The notes below the pieces were generated by a model. The model had not been told where the DNA came from and made no database searches. It saw only the letters and a program-made list of their open reading frames with translations. Shown piece after piece: positions 17,990 to 27,075 of a DNA stretch of 64,000 nucleotides; position 1 is the first letter of the stretch, and every line of letters begins with the position of its first letter. Both the position numbers and the translations under genes were made by a program. This DNA is from Fibrobacter sp. (GTDB lineage Bacteria > Fibrobacterota > Fibrobacteria > Fibrobacterales > Fibrobacteraceae): positions 1 through 64,000 of the forward strand of contig JAFZOV010000113.1 of assembly GCA_017550445.1 (NCBI GenBank), in the 5' to 3' direction.

Positions 17990-20505
17990 TAAAAAAAATT
18001 GGGGTGCGCCCTTTAGTAGGAATTCTGTTCTTTGTGTTGATTCTCCTTTTGGTGGGAGTCTTGCTACGAGTCAAGTTTTCAAGCCTTTTTCAGAATTACG
18101 TTGAAAAGCAGATTGCTTACCAGGCCGAAAGCTATGCCAATGCGGCGGGCGAACGGCTTGATCTTGAACTGAAATCCTTGTCGGGAATTTCGGCGGGACT
18201 GTCGGCGAATTTATCGCATCTTGACAGAATGCTTGAAACGCTGCGAGATCCGAATGACAATTTTTACTATGGCGTGATTGCGTTGAATGGAACCATTATT
18301 TACTGTGGGGGCGATTGCGATTTCAAACCTTCGGATTTTAAGGGCGTTTCGGAATCGTTTCATGGCTCAAGATATATCAGCTATTCCGGTGGACATGGAC
18401 TTATGTTCTCGGCTCCGGTATATAGCGGCAAGAATATCAAGTATGTGCTGTTCCGAATTTATAAGGACGAAACAATTGTCAGAAATTTCGGTGTTCTGTG
18501 CTATGGCGGTAAAGGTTTTGCGACCCTCCGCGATATGCACGACAGCGTTATTGTCAAGTCATCAAACGATTCGCTTGGAACCGCTCTGTTGTGGGGCGAA
18601 CAAGGCTACATGGCGGTTCGCGATAAACTTAAAACCGGCTTGAATGTGGCCATTTCTGCTGCAACGCATTTGGAAGTCGATGGAGCGGAATATTATTACT
18701 TTATTGCAGAGCTCAAGTTGCCGGGGGTTACTTTAACAGGTGTGGTGCCTGCAAGCGAGGTGGCTTCCGAAAAAGACAGTATCTCGTTCTTGATTATCTG
18801 GGTGTTTGGCCTTTTGATATTCATGTTCACTATTGCCATGCTTTATGTGATTCTTTCGGAAAAGAAAGCCCGAGAAAACAAGGAACTGTTGCGCGAAAAG
18901 GAAAATGCCGAAAGTGCGAACAAGGCGAAGAGCGTTTTTCTTGCTAACATGAGCCATGAAATCCGTACTCCGATTAATGGGATTCTCGGCATGGATTCCA
19001 TGCTTCTGAAGGAATGCAAAGACGAAAACTTGCGTGACTATGCGCTGAACATTCAAAGTGCAGGGCAGACGCTGCTTTCGATTATTAACGATATCTTGGA
19101 TATTTCGAAAATTGAATCGGGTAAAATGGAAATTTTGCCCGTGACCTACAGCGTGTTTACGGTGTTGAATGATTGCTACAACATGGTGGCCATTCGTGCG
19201 CACGATAAAAATCTGGAACTTGTCATGGACATTTCTCCGGAAATTCCGAGAGCGCTGTTCGGTGACGAAGTCCGTATTAGGCAGGTGATAAACAACTTGC
19301 TGTCCAATGCGGTCAAGTATACCAATGAAGGCTCTGTTACCTTGAAAGTGTGGTCTGAAAAGGTAGAAGTTGATCCTATTCAAGGCGACGCAACGCTTCG
19401 GATTGAATTCTGTATACAGGTGAAAGATACGGGCATCGGTATCCGCGAAAAAGATCGTGAAAAGCTGTTTGATGATTTTGTAAGGCTCGATGAAAAACGT
19501 AACAGGAATATTGAAGGAACGGGCCTCGGCTTGAATTTGACCAAACAGTTGCTGGACATGATGGGCGGTACGGTCGAGGTGGCGAGTACCTATGGGCAGG
19601 GCTCTACTTTTACGGTGCGTTTGCGGCAACAGGTGAGCGACGAAAAACCTCTTGGTGATTTTGAAAAGCTGTATAAAGAACACGTGAACGTCGTCGGTGC
19701 CGCTCACGAAAGGTTTGAAGCTCCTGAGGCTAGAATCTTGGTGGCGGATGACGTGCAAATGAATTTGAAGGTGTTTGCAGGTCTCCTTAAAGAAACCAAA
19801 ATTCAAATCGATACTGCCGTCAATGGAGTCGAGGCTTTAAAACTTGTACAATCTAAACGTTACGATGTGATTTTTTTGGACCACATGATGCCGGTGATGG
19901 ATGGTGTGGAAGCTTTCCGCCGCATGAAAGAAATGGCGGATAATCCGAACGCAATTACACCAGTGGTGATGCTTACGGCGAATGCTGTTTCCGATGCCAG
20001 AAATGGCTACATGGACGAAGGGTTCTCTGATTATATTGCAAAACCTATCCGCGAAGAGGTGCTGTTGACGACTCTCAAAAAATTCTTGCGGAAGGATTTA
20101 GTCAAAAAAATGGGCGAAGACAAGCCGACAGAACCTGTTCAAAAATCTGCGGATAATTTGCAAACGAAGTTGTCGAGTTGCCTAGATACCGCTACGGGTC
20201 TTGCTTATTGCATGAATGACCAGGCGTTTTATAAGGAAATGCTGGATGAATTTGCAAAGAGTGAAAAGACCGGTGAACTGAAGGAATACTATGAAAAGGG
20301 CGACTTCGAGTTTTACCGTATTACAGTGCACTCCATAAAAAGCACCTCTCTTACGATTGGTGCTAAAAAGGTCTCAGAAGATGCCAAGGCTCTTGAAATG
20401 GCGTGCAAAGAAGGTAATCTAGATTTCGTGAAACAAAATCACGAAGCATTCTTGGCTGAATATGAATCGCTTATTCGGGTACTTCAGGCGGAACTCTCGC
20501 GATAA
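17986..20505 (+). CDS. hybrid sensor histidine kinase with extracytoplasmic sensor, receiver and Hpt domains
   Basis: The 839-residue kinase has transmembrane segments at about 7-28 and 266-290. They bracket a 235-residue periplasmic region that looks Cache-like in layout (long helix, then a mixed fold). Next come a coiled coil and the dimerisation domain with His324 ([15 protein letters not shown]), an ATPase domain ([25 protein letters not shown]), a receiver with Asp632 ([11 protein letters not shown]) and an Hpt domain with His782 ([11 protein letters not shown]). The cytoplasmic half is clearly paralogous to the kinase at 13569. The periplasmic domain could touch the two BMP proteins. 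The last 35 bases overlap the convergent ybaK gene. Confidence 0.9.
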   Translation: MIKKIGVRPLVGILFFVLILLLVGVLLRVKFSSLFQNYVEKQIAYQAESYANAAGERLDLELKSLSGISAGLSANLSHLDRMLETLRDPNDNFYYGVIALNGTIIYCGGDCDFKPSDFKGVSESFHGSRYISYSGGHGLMFSAPVYSGKNIKYVLFRIYKDETIVRNFGVLCYGGKGFATLRDMHDSVIVKSSNDSLGTALLWGEQGYMAVRDKLKTGLNVAISAATHLEVDGAEYYYFIAELKLPGVTLTGVVPASEVASEKDSISFLIIWVFGLLIFMFTIAMLYVILSEKKARENKELLREKENAESANKAKSVFLANMSHEIRTPINGILGMDSMLLKECKDENLRDYALNIQSAGQTLLSIINDILDISKIESGKMEILPVTYSVFTVLNDCYNMVAIRAHDKNLELVMDISPEIPRALFGDEVRIRQVINNLLSNAVKYTNEGSVTLKVWSEKVEVDPIQGDATLRIEFCIQVKDTGIGIREKDREKLFDDFVRLDEKRNRNIEGTGLGLNLTKQLLDMMGGTVEVASTYGQGSTFTVRLRQQVSDEKPLGDFEKLYKEHVNVVGAAHERFEAPEARILVADDVQMNLKVFAGLLKETKIQIDTAVNGVEALKLVQSKRYDVIFLDHMMPVMDGVEAFRRMKEMADNPNAITPVVMLTANAVSDARNGYMDEGFSDYIAKPIREEVLLTTLKKFLRKDLVKKMGEDKPTEPVQKSADNLQTKLSSCLDTATGLAYCMNDQAFYKEMLDEFAKSEKTGELKEYYEKGDFEFYRITVHSIKSTSLTIGAKKVSEDAKALEMACKEGNLDFVKQNHEAFLAEYESLIRVLQAELSR

Positions 20506-20968
20506 CGCCCACAGTGGCGCGGGTCGCCCTCACAAGATCGGCAGGGGCTACTTTCAATTGCAAGCCGCGTTCGCCGGCGCTCACGTAAATGAAGGGAAAC
20601 TGCATCGCGGTTTCGTGAATGAAAATCGGGAAGTTCTTTTTGAGGCCGAGCGGACTGCAACCGCCGCGAATGTAGCCGGTAAGCGGAGTTAAGTCTTTGA
20701 GCGGAACCGTGTCGATTTTCTTGTTTCCGCTCACTTTGGCGGCGCCCTTTAAATCTACTTCGAGATTCCCCGGTACCACGCATACGAGGTAACCGATCTT
20801 GTCGCCGTGAACAAGAATCGTCTTGAAAACTTGATTGATGTCTTCGCCGAGGCTGTCGGCCACGTGTTGCGCGCCGAGATCGTTTTCATCGACCTTGTAG
20901 GGAATTAATTCGTAAGAAATTTTCTGGCGGTCCAGGATTCTCGCCGCATTCGTCTTCTTGATTTCCAT
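20471..20968 (-). CDS. ybaK: YbaK/EbsC-type aminoacyl-tRNA deacylase
   Basis: The 165-residue protein starts [13 protein letters not shown] and carries the YbaK fold throughout: [64 protein letters not shown] and [13 protein letters not shown] [12 protein letters not shown]. YbaK removes cysteine mischarged onto tRNA-Pro. An in-frame ATG lies 36 bases upstream at 21004, but it would translate an intergenic repeat (20979-21000), so I place the start at 20968. The gene is convergent with the kinase and overlaps its 3' end by 35 bases. Confidence 0.9.
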   Translation of the reverse strand: MEIKKTNAARILDRQKISYELIPYKVDENDLGAQHVADSLGEDINQVFKTILVHGDKIGYLVCVVPGNLEVDLKGAAKVSGNKKIDTVPLKDLTPLTGYIRGGCSPLGLKKNFPIFIHETAMQFPFIYVSAGERGLQLKVAPADLVRATRATVGVIARVPPEVPE

Positions 20969-20978
20969 TTTGATTGTC

Positions 20979-21000
20979 TTCCCCGCGAAAGCGGGAATCT
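20979..21000. repeat. REP-like palindrome with GCGGGAATCT end
   Basis: CCCCGC-GAAA-GCGGGAATCT is an imperfect palindrome matching another copy at 55498-55519 (CCCGC-GAAG-GCGGGAATCT). It lies immediately upstream of ybaK and resembles short dispersed palindromic repeats of many bacteria. Confidence 0.65.
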
Positions 21001-21027
21001 CCATTTTTTGTTTTCAGCGATAAATAT

Positions 21028-21056
21028 AAAAAGAAAGCCTGCGATTTCTCGCAGGC
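21028..21056 (-). terminator. terminator of glycogen phosphorylase
   Basis: Read on the minus strand, GCCTGCGA (21056-21049) pairs perfectly with TCGCAGGC (21044-21037) around a GAAA tetraloop, followed by TTTCTTTTT. It lies about 43 bases after the glgP stop codon. Confidence 0.92.
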
Positions 21057-21061
21057 AGTCT

Positions 21062-21096
21062 TTAATTCTGAAATCCGAATTCTGAATTCCGAATTA
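21062..21096. repeat. third copy of the ATTCTGAATTCCGAATT repeat
   Basis: TTCTGAAATCCGAATTCTGA and the following CCGAATTA repeat the units seen as inverted arms at 9201-9295. It sits between the glgP stop and its terminator. Confidence 0.6.
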
Positions 21097-21098
21097 TC

Positions 21099-23537
21099 TT
21101 ACAGCTTGATGCTGCAGCCCTTGGCGTGCCAGATTTCTTCGGCGTACTGCTTGATGGTACGGTCGGAGCTGAACTTGCCCATGCGAGCGACGTTGAGGAT
21201 TGCCTTTTCTGCCCAGGTCTTCTTGTCCAAGTATTCCTCGGCGACCTTCTTCTGCATGTCCACGTAGCTGCGGAAGTCTGCGCAGAGCAGGTAGGTGTCG
21301 TTGGAGAGAAGCTTGTCGGCAATGTGCTTGAACAGGTCCGGACGATCGGGGCTGAAGAAGCCGGAAGCGATCAGGTCGATCACGCGGCGCAGATCGTCGT
21401 CGTGTTCGTAGAAGTCGCGCGGACGGTAACCCTTGGCGAGCAAGTCGGTTACTTCTTCAACGGTGAGACCGAAGATGAAGATGTTGTCGTCGCCGACTTC
21501 TTCCTTCATTTCAACGTTGGCGCCGTCGAGCGTACCGATGGTGAGTGCGCCGTTCAGGGCGAACTTCATGTTGCCGGTACCAGAGGCTTCGGTGCCTGCG
21601 GTAGAAATCTGTTCGGAGAGGTCTGCTGCCGGAATAATCTTTTCGGCGAAAGACACGCGGTAGTTTTCGAGGAACACCATCTTGAGCTTGCCCTTGCAAA
21701 CCGGATCAGCGTCGATGATGGCGGCCACGGCGTTAGCGAGGCGGATAATCTGCTTGGCCATCCAGTAACCCGGAGCGGACTTACCACCGATCATGATAGT
21801 ACGCGGCATGATTTCCTTGCCGTCCTTCAACTGGATGTACAGGTGAATGGCATGCAGAATGTTCAGGAGCTGACGCTTGTATTCGTGGATACGCTTGACC
21901 TGCACGTCGAAGAACGTGTTGGTATCGACTTCCACGCCCTGAGTTTCCTTCAGGTACTTGGCGAGGCGTTCCTTGTTCTGCTTCTTGACAGCCATGAAGT
22001 CCTTCTGGAACTTGGCGTCCTTTGCAAATTTTTCGAGCTTCTTGAGTTCATCGAGGTCCTTGACCCAGCCTTCACCGATTTTGGAAGAAATGAGTTCGGA
22101 CATAGCCGGGTTAGCCTTGCGGACCCAGCGACGCGGCGTCACGCCGTTCGTCTTGTTGTTGAACTTTTCAGGCCACAGTTCGTAGAAATCCTTGAAGAGA
22201 GTCGTCTTCAAGAGGTCGGAGTGGAGTGCTGCCACACCGTTCACGGCGAACGAACCCACGATGGAGAGGTAAGCCATGCGGACCATCTTGCAGCCGCCTT
22301 CTTCGATGAGGCTCATGCGGGCGAGACGAGCGTTGTCACCAGGCCACTTGAGGGACACCTGACGCAGGAAGCGTGCGTTGATTTCGTAAATAATCTGGAG
22401 GTGACGCGGCAGGAGCTTTTCGAACAAGCTTACGGGCCACTTTTCGAGAGCTTCAGGCATCAAGGTGTGGTTCGTGTAGGCAAACGTGTGCGTCACGATA
22501 TCCCAAGCTTCGTCCCATTCCAGGTTTTCTTCGTCGAGCAAGATGCGCATCATTTCGGCGATAGAGATAGCCGGGTGCGTGTCGTTCAACTGGATGGCGA
22601 CCTTTTCGGGGAACACCTTCCATTCGCCTTCGTGGAGCTTCTTGAAGCGGCGGATGATGTCCTGCAGAGAAGCAGAGCAGAGAAAGTACTGCTGCTTGAG
22701 GCGCAGTTCCTTACCATTCATGGAGGCGTCGTTCGGGTAGAGCACCTTGGAAATGGTTTCGGAAAGTTCCATGTCCTGCACGGCGGCGATATAGTCACCG
22801 TTGTTGAAGTAGCTGAGGCCGAAGTCGTCGGTAGACTTGGCGCTCCAGAGGCGCAGGTTGTTCACGGTGTTGTTCTTGTAACCCGGAATCGGAGTGTCGT
22901 AGGGGAGTGCGAGCACGTAGTCCTTGGTTTCCCAACGGTTGCGGAGCTTACCCTTTTCGTCCATCCAGCTGACCACATAGCCGTACATGGGAACCTTGAC
23001 TTCGTTCGACGGACGAGCGATTTCCCACGGGTTTGTGAGGCGCAGCCAGTTGTCCGGCTGTTCTTCCTGTTCACCGTTCACGATTTTCTGGCTGAACATA
23101 CCGTATTCGTAGCGGATGCCCATACCGGTCGCCGGGAGTTCGAGCGTAGCCATGGAGTCGAGGAAGCAAGCGGCCAAGCGGCCGAGGCCACCGTTACCGA
23201 GGCCTGCGTCCACTTCCTGTTCGCGGAGTTCTTCGAGGGTCATGCCCAGTTCGTCGAGAGCTTCTGTTACGGCGCTTTCGACATCGAGGTTCAGAACGGA
23301 GTTGCCGAGAGTACGGCCAATCAAAAATTCAAGGGACAGATAATAGACGCGCTTCACGTCTTTCTGGTAGTAAGTTTCCTGGGTCTTGATCCAGCGGTCT
23401 ACCAGGCGGTCGCGCACGGCGTAAGCAACGGCCAGGAACTTTTCGTGGTCGGTCACGGTAGCGCTGTTACGAGCGAGGGTGTGATGGATGTGGTCGGTAA
23501 ATGCCTTGCGGAACGATTCCGCATCGGTGCCGAGCAC
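21099..23537 (-). CDS. glgP: glycogen/starch/alpha-glucan phosphorylase
   Basis: The 812-residue protein is a complete GT35 phosphorylase: YYLSLEFLIGRTLGNSVLNL, GLGNGGLGRLAACFLDSMAT, NDTHPAISIAEMMR, KTNGVTPRRW and the pyridoxal-phosphate lysine motif EASGTGNMKFALNGALTIGT near residue 660. It releases glucose 1-phosphate from glycogen or maltodextrin in the cytoplasm. The only open start is GTG at 23537. A better-looking start, ATG 23573 with AGGA seven bases upstream, is in the same frame but is followed after five codons by TAG (23558-23556). The gene may therefore start at GTG or carry a nonsense change. A perfect terminator follows. Confidence 0.93.
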   Translation of the reverse strand: MLGTDAESFRKAFTDHIHHTLARNSATVTDHEKFLAVAYAVRDRLVDRWIKTQETYYQKDVKRVYYLSLEFLIGRTLGNSVLNLDVESAVTEALDELGMTLEELREQEVDAGLGNGGLGRLAACFLDSMATLELPATGMGIRYEYGMFSQKIVNGEQEEQPDNWLRLTNPWEIARPSNEVKVPMYGYVVSWMDEKGKLRNRWETKDYVLALPYDTPIPGYKNNTVNNLRLWSAKSTDDFGLSYFNNGDYIAAVQDMELSETISKVLYPNDASMNGKELRLKQQYFLCSASLQDIIRRFKKLHEGEWKVFPEKVAIQLNDTHPAISIAEMMRILLDEENLEWDEAWDIVTHTFAYTNHTLMPEALEKWPVSLFEKLLPRHLQIIYEINARFLRQVSLKWPGDNARLARMSLIEEGGCKMVRMAYLSIVGSFAVNGVAALHSDLLKTTLFKDFYELWPEKFNNKTNGVTPRRWVRKANPAMSELISSKIGEGWVKDLDELKKLEKFAKDAKFQKDFMAVKKQNKERLAKYLKETQGVEVDTNTFFDVQVKRIHEYKRQLLNILHAIHLYIQLKDGKEIMPRTIMIGGKSAPGYWMAKQIIRLANAVAAIIDADPVCKGKLKMVFLENYRVSFAEKIIPAADLSEQISTAGTEASGTGNMKFALNGALTIGTLDGANVEMKEEVGDDNIFIFGLTVEEVTDLLAKGYRPRDFYEHDDDLRRVIDLIASGFFSPDRPDLFKHIADKLLSNDTYLLCADFRSYVDMQKKVAEEYLDKKTWAEKAILNVARMGKFSSDRTIKQYAEEIWHAKGCSIKL

Positions 23538-23555
23538 GGAGACTTCTTCAGCTTT

Positions 23556-23573
23556 CTAGAATGATATTGCCAT
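23556..23573 (-). other. six-codon in-frame open frame ending in TAG just upstream of glgP
   Basis: On the minus strand ATG GCA ATA TCA TTC TAG runs from 23573 to 23556, in frame with glgP. AGGA lies seven bases before the ATG. It is either the original glgP start interrupted by an amber codon or a very short leader peptide with reinitiation at GTG 23537. The rest of the gap 23574-23691 shows nothing else definite. Confidence 0.6.
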
Positions 23574-23691
23574 AAGACAGTCCTATGGGTTAGGGTTAAA
23601 ATTCTACTTCAGTAAGTTTAGAAATTTTTACGGGCTTTGCTAGGTGCAAATAATTAAATTGTTGATTGAAAAACGATTATAAGGAAAAAAT

Positions 23692-24771
23692 ATGAACCTG
23701 ATTTCTAAAACGACTATGAAATCTTTCCCGATTGTCTGTTCCATTGCGTTTGCTTGTATGGTCGGCTGTGGAGATGAATCGTCTAGCCATGCGGCAAATC
23801 CGTCGGATCCGGCAACTGTAGAGTCGTCTTCTGCTGGAGAAGGTGCAGAAAGCCCCACTTCTAGTAATCAGGGTGATTCCGGCAATCCAGAAAATCCTGG
23901 TGATCCGAATGCCGGTACCGAGACGCTCTCTTCTGCATCGGAATCCGGTGATCCCGAAATTTTGTCGTCGGCATCTGTAACGTGGACCGCGCAATTTGCT
24001 GAAGCAAGAACGTTGTCTGTAGAAGCCGATACGAACGGTTTCTACGATGTGGGAGACATCTATAAGGCTGCTCCTGAAACCTATAGAATTGCTTTTGTAT
24101 TACGTCATGCAGCGCGTGAATCGGGACTTGGTCAAGAATCGGCTCTTACCGAGGCTGGCGTAGCTCAAGCGTTGAATGTTGGTGCAAAACTTGCTGGTGG
24201 CGATGAATCGTTCTATTATGCATCGACAGATTTTGTTCGTACTCGTCAAACCTGCGATAACATTGCAAAAGGCCGAGGGGAAACCGCTTATGAAACGGAG
24301 ACGCAAGCGGAACTGTTGAATGGAAGCTACTTCTTGACGGTTTCTTCAGATAGTCTCGATGCCTATGCCAAGAAAAAAGGTGGTAGCTGGAAAGTCATTT
24401 CTGCCTATGCTTTTGGAGAACAATTTCAAGTAGAGACGCTGAATCTTCATTTTTATGATCTCTTTGAAAGGGGAAATCAGTTTGTGATGGAAAATATCGT
24501 TGCAAATATGCCTAACTGGAAGCGCGTGAGCGTCTTGGTTTCTCATGATGTCCTTTTGGAACCTTTGGTTGTTTACGCAAGCAATAGGCAAGCGACTGTA
24601 AATTTCTATAGGGACGCACGCTGGGTGAATTATCTGTCTGGTATTGCGGTTGTTTTGAACGCGGAAGATCAGGTTGAAGTTTATCCTGTTCGTGGAAACG
24701 ATGTCGGCTTCATGTATACCGAAGCAAGACAAGCTAAAATTGATTCCCTTGCGGCATTAGAAAATCCGTAG
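23692..24771 (+). CDS. lipoprotein with histidine-phosphatase domain
   Basis: The 359-residue product has a lipoprotein signal ending in MVGCG (Cys26), then about 70 residues rich in Ser, Gly, Pro and Asn as a surface linker. A histidine-phosphatase domain follows, with the catalytic RHA at residues 138-140 (FVLRHAARESG), STDFVRTRQTCDNI, and the second His in VSHD. The family removes phosphate from small molecules or proteins through a phospho-histidine. The substrate is not evident. It would sit on the periplasmic or outer face of the envelope. AAGGAAAA precedes the ATG. A second ATG at 23716 is possible. The next gene follows after 12 bases, so the two may be co-transcribed. Confidence 0.8.
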   Translation: MNLISKTTMKSFPIVCSIAFACMVGCGDESSSHAANPSDPATVESSSAGEGAESPTSSNQGDSGNPENPGDPNAGTETLSSASESGDPEILSSASVTWTAQFAEARTLSVEADTNGFYDVGDIYKAAPETYRIAFVLRHAARESGLGQESALTEAGVAQALNVGAKLAGGDESFYYASTDFVRTRQTCDNIAKGRGETAYETETQAELLNGSYFLTVSSDSLDAYAKKKGGSWKVISAYAFGEQFQVETLNLHFYDLFERGNQFVMENIVANMPNWKRVSVLVSHDVLLEPLVVYASNRQATVNFYRDARWVNYLSGIAVVLNAEDQVEVYPVRGNDVGFMYTEARQAKIDSLAALENP

Positions 24772-24783
24772 AATAGTCCCTAC

Positions 24784-25509
24784 ATGAAAATTGCCTTACT
24801 CGGTTCGACAGGATTAGTCGGCAAGAATGTTCTAAAATTACTCGCTCGCCTCCCGCAGGTGGTGCGAGTTTTTTGTCCGGTTCGGAATATACCGGACATG
24901 AATGAACTTGGAATTCTGGAAGGGGCGTCCAAGATTGACTTTAAACAGGTGAATTTTGAACAAGATAACGAAGCGATGCGCCTGTTTTTCTACGCGGGCT
25001 TTGTGGGCTGCGATGCCGTGGTGTGTTGCCTAGGAACCACTCGAAAGCAGGCGGGGAGCAAGGTCGCCCAAGAAAAGATTGATTTGAAACTCCCGTTGAA
25101 ACTTGCTGCTATTGCCAAGAAGGCTGGAGTGAAAAATTTCTTGTGTGTAAGTGCCATGGGTGCCGACAGTCATTCGCCGTACTTCTACAATCGCCTAAAG
25201 GGACAACTGGAAGAAGGCTTGGACATGATGGGCTTTGAAACGCTGACATTGGTGCGTCCTTCGCTATTGCTCGGACAACACAAGGATAAACGTTTTTTTG
25301 AAGGGTTGTTGCAAAAGACAATCGGGAAACATCCGGAGTGGATTCCGGCATATGTGCGCCCGGTGCATGCAGAAACGGTGGCTGCCCATTTGGTGACATC
25401 TGTTCTGAAGCCGCCCAAAGACCACGTATGTGCTACAGACGGTCGACTGGGTAAGCGGATTATCTATAACCGCGTGCTTGCGAAAACGAAAGTAGATGAA
25501 TTGTTTTGA
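24784..25509 (+). CDS. NAD(P)-binding Rossmann-fold protein (atypical SDR, YbjT/HTATIP2-like)
   Basis: The 241-residue protein begins MKIALLGSTGLVGKNVLKLL, a GxxGxxG dinucleotide-binding motif. It continues with CDAVVCCLGTTRKQAGSK and FLCVSAMGADSHSPYFYNRL, the usual pattern of atypical short-chain dehydrogenases of the NAD(P)H-binding family. The catalytic Tyr-x-x-x-Lys is replaced by YNRLKG, as in the HTATIP2-like group. The substrate is unknown. No clear SD precedes the ATG, and TAGAAT at 24769-24774 lies nine bases upstream, so either coupling to the phosphatase gene or its own promoter is possible. Confidence 0.75.
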   Translation: MKIALLGSTGLVGKNVLKLLARLPQVVRVFCPVRNIPDMNELGILEGASKIDFKQVNFEQDNEAMRLFFYAGFVGCDAVVCCLGTTRKQAGSKVAQEKIDLKLPLKLAAIAKKAGVKNFLCVSAMGADSHSPYFYNRLKGQLEEGLDMMGFETLTLVRPSLLLGQHKDKRFFEGLLQKTIGKHPEWIPAYVRPVHAETVAAHLVTSVLKPPKDHVCATDGRLGKRIIYNRVLAKTKVDELF

Positions 25510-25522
25510 GCGCAGCTCAAAA
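25504..25522. terminator. symmetric hairpin between convergent genes
   Basis: TTTTGAGC (25504-25511) pairs with GCTCAAAA (25515-25522) around a three-base loop and overlaps the stop codon of the upstream gene. It may end transcription from both sides. The A- and T-runs are part of the stem. Confidence 0.5.
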
Positions 25523-25581
25523 CAGTGTGAAATGTGTAATGTGGAATGAGAAATTAGATACCCGTCTCTCTTCCTATGGTC

Positions 25582-26784
25582 TTATTTAAATTTCCAGAAC
25601 TTGTACAGGTACTTCGCGGTCTGAACGGGCGTCTTTAAGAAGGCGCTCTTCTTGTATCCGCTGAGGGCAAAGCCCTGCAGTACCTTGTAAAGCCCGATTT
25701 GTTCTTCGCGGTTAATTGCCAGCAGGAACCGGCGGAACTTGTATTCAAAGTCGTGAGTCTTGCCGAAGTAGTCGTAGCAGCGTTTTTCGTATTGCTTTAG
25801 GAACTGCTTCGAAAGATTGCCTGCTTTAAGGCCCTGGTCCACGTATTCAGCGCAGAATCTGCCGGCGCGCATCGCGGCAGCGATGCCACCACCCGTGAGC
25901 GGGTTGGTGTGGTGGGCGGCGTCGCCCACCAGGGCGAAGTGGTCGAGGGTGTATTCCTTGAGAATGCTAGAAACCGGAACCATTCCACCGACGGTGTGAT
26001 TGATTTTTGCACCGGGGAATAGCTTTTCGAGCCACTCCATGGTGACTTCAAGAATGTTGCCGGAGTGGTTGCTTGCTGCTAGGAATCCTGCACCGAAGTT
26101 AGTGACGTTGGACTTTTGTTTCGGGAAACTCCAGATGTAGCCGTCGTTAATAAAGTCGTGGCCTTGCCAGAAGGTGAGGTAGTCGGGCTTGGTCAAAAGT
26201 CCCTGTACCTGGATGTCTACGCCGGTACAAGTTTCTCGCGGATTCTGCGCGCACTTGAGGCCCACCATGCGACCGATGCGGCTTTCTACGCCGTCGGCTG
26301 CAATGACCATCTTGGCGAAAATTTCCTGGGTGCCTGTTGCTGTGACGGCTCCGCATCCGTCGCCTTTACCGAGAACGACGCGTACCATGCGCTTGCCGCC
26401 TTCGACCTCGCCCACGAATTCAGCGCGGGCGCAGGTTTCGACCTGGGCGCCGTCATCGGCCGCAAGCTTTGCTAGCCACGGGTCGAAAACTTCGCGGTTC
26501 AGCATAATGCCCGTATTCGGCTTCGGAACTTCGATGTTCACGCCGGCGGGACCGTAAATGTAAAGGCCGTTGATAATGCTTTCGATGCAGCTTTCGTCGA
26601 TGGGACCATAAGTCTGCAGGTCGGCCAGCGTCGTGCTCGCCTCGCCGCAACGCACCGGGAACCCGATACGTTCACGCTTTTCAAGAAGCAGTACCTTGTG
26701 CCCCGCCCGTGCTAAATTCCTCGCGGCCACAGAGCCGCCGGGACCTGCACCAATTACAACGACATCGTATTCGGAATTAAGCAT
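25582..26784 (-). CDS. geranylgeranyl-reductase-family FAD-dependent oxidoreductase
   Basis: The 400-residue flavoprotein starts MLNSEYDVVVIGAGPGGSVA, a dinucleotide-binding motif, followed by GFPVRCGEASTT. It also has the second FAD motif FALVGDAAHHTNPLTGGGIA near residue 285. This pattern fits the geranylgeranyl reductase / menaquinone-reductase family, which saturates isoprenoid chains of lipids or quinones. The start overlaps by eight bases with a ferredoxin gene, a likely electron donor, as in ferredoxin-dependent members. The substrate could be a polyprenyl lipid or the menaquinone side chain. That is inference. Confidence 0.82.
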   Translation of the reverse strand: MLNSEYDVVVIGAGPGGSVAARNLARAGHKVLLLEKRERIGFPVRCGEASTTLADLQTYGPIDESCIESIINGLYIYGPAGVNIEVPKPNTGIMLNREVFDPWLAKLAADDGAQVETCARAEFVGEVEGGKRMVRVVLGKGDGCGAVTATGTQEIFAKMVIAADGVESRIGRMVGLKCAQNPRETCTGVDIQVQGLLTKPDYLTFWQGHDFINDGYIWSFPKQKSNVTNFGAGFLAASNHSGNILEVTMEWLEKLFPGAKINHTVGGMVPVSSILKEYTLDHFALVGDAAHHTNPLTGGGIAAAMRAGRFCAEYVDQGLKAGNLSKQFLKQYEKRCYDYFGKTHDFEYKFRRFLLAINREEQIGLYKVLQGFALSGYKKSAFLKTPVQTAKYLYKFWKFK

Positions 26785-26968
26785 TGTCCACCTCCATGAG
26801 TTTTAGCGCACCGACGGGACACGCCTTTGCGCAAATGCCGCACTTGATGCATTTTTCGTGGTCGATTTGCAAATCGAGCCCGTACATGTCAAGAGCCATT
26901 TTGGAGCAAATGCCAACGCAACCGGCGCAGGCGAGACAAACCTTTCTGTCGTGAACAAGCTTCTTCAT
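26777..26968 (-). CDS. small 2[4Fe-4S] ferredoxin
   Basis: The 63-residue protein has two cluster motifs, CLACAGCVGICS and CIKCGICAKACPVG. The first is slightly atypical (CxxCxxCxxxC followed by Ser instead of Pro). It overlaps the downstream reductase by eight bases, so the two are translated together and probably work as a pair. There is no SD. TATATT (26982-26977 on the minus strand) lies eight bases upstream of the ATG, so the transcript may begin almost at the start codon. Confidence 0.88.
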   Translation of the reverse strand: MKKLVHDRKVCLACAGCVGICSKMALDMYGLDLQIDHEKCIKCGICAKACPVGALKLMEVDNA

Positions 26969-26976
26969 CGCTTATG

Positions 26977-26982
26977 AATATA
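26977..26982 (-). promoter_or_regulatory. -10-like box of the ferredoxin gene
   Basis: TATATT on the minus strand ends eight bases before the ATG at 26968. The predicted start is about base 26970. A -35 box at 17-base spacing is weak. The region from here to 27075 also contains a perfect palindrome, GTTACTAGTAAC (27021-27032), of unknown role. Confidence 0.45.
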
Positions 26983-27075
26983 GAAAAAAGAACTTTGAAG
27001 GATAAAGTCACTAGTTCCGAGTTACTAGTAACTGTAGCGATCGCGTCGCAGCTTTTGTCAACTGCATCAAAGATG

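Noticed and set aside
20969..21004. N-terminal extension of ybaK from ATG 21004
   Set aside because: The extra 12 residues would be translated from a dispersed REP-like repeat; the family starts near ATG 20968.
21126..23564. 812-residue plus-strand open frame opposite glycogen phosphorylase
   Set aside because: The minus strand has all phosphorylase motifs; the plus frame is only its shadow with no recognisable domain.
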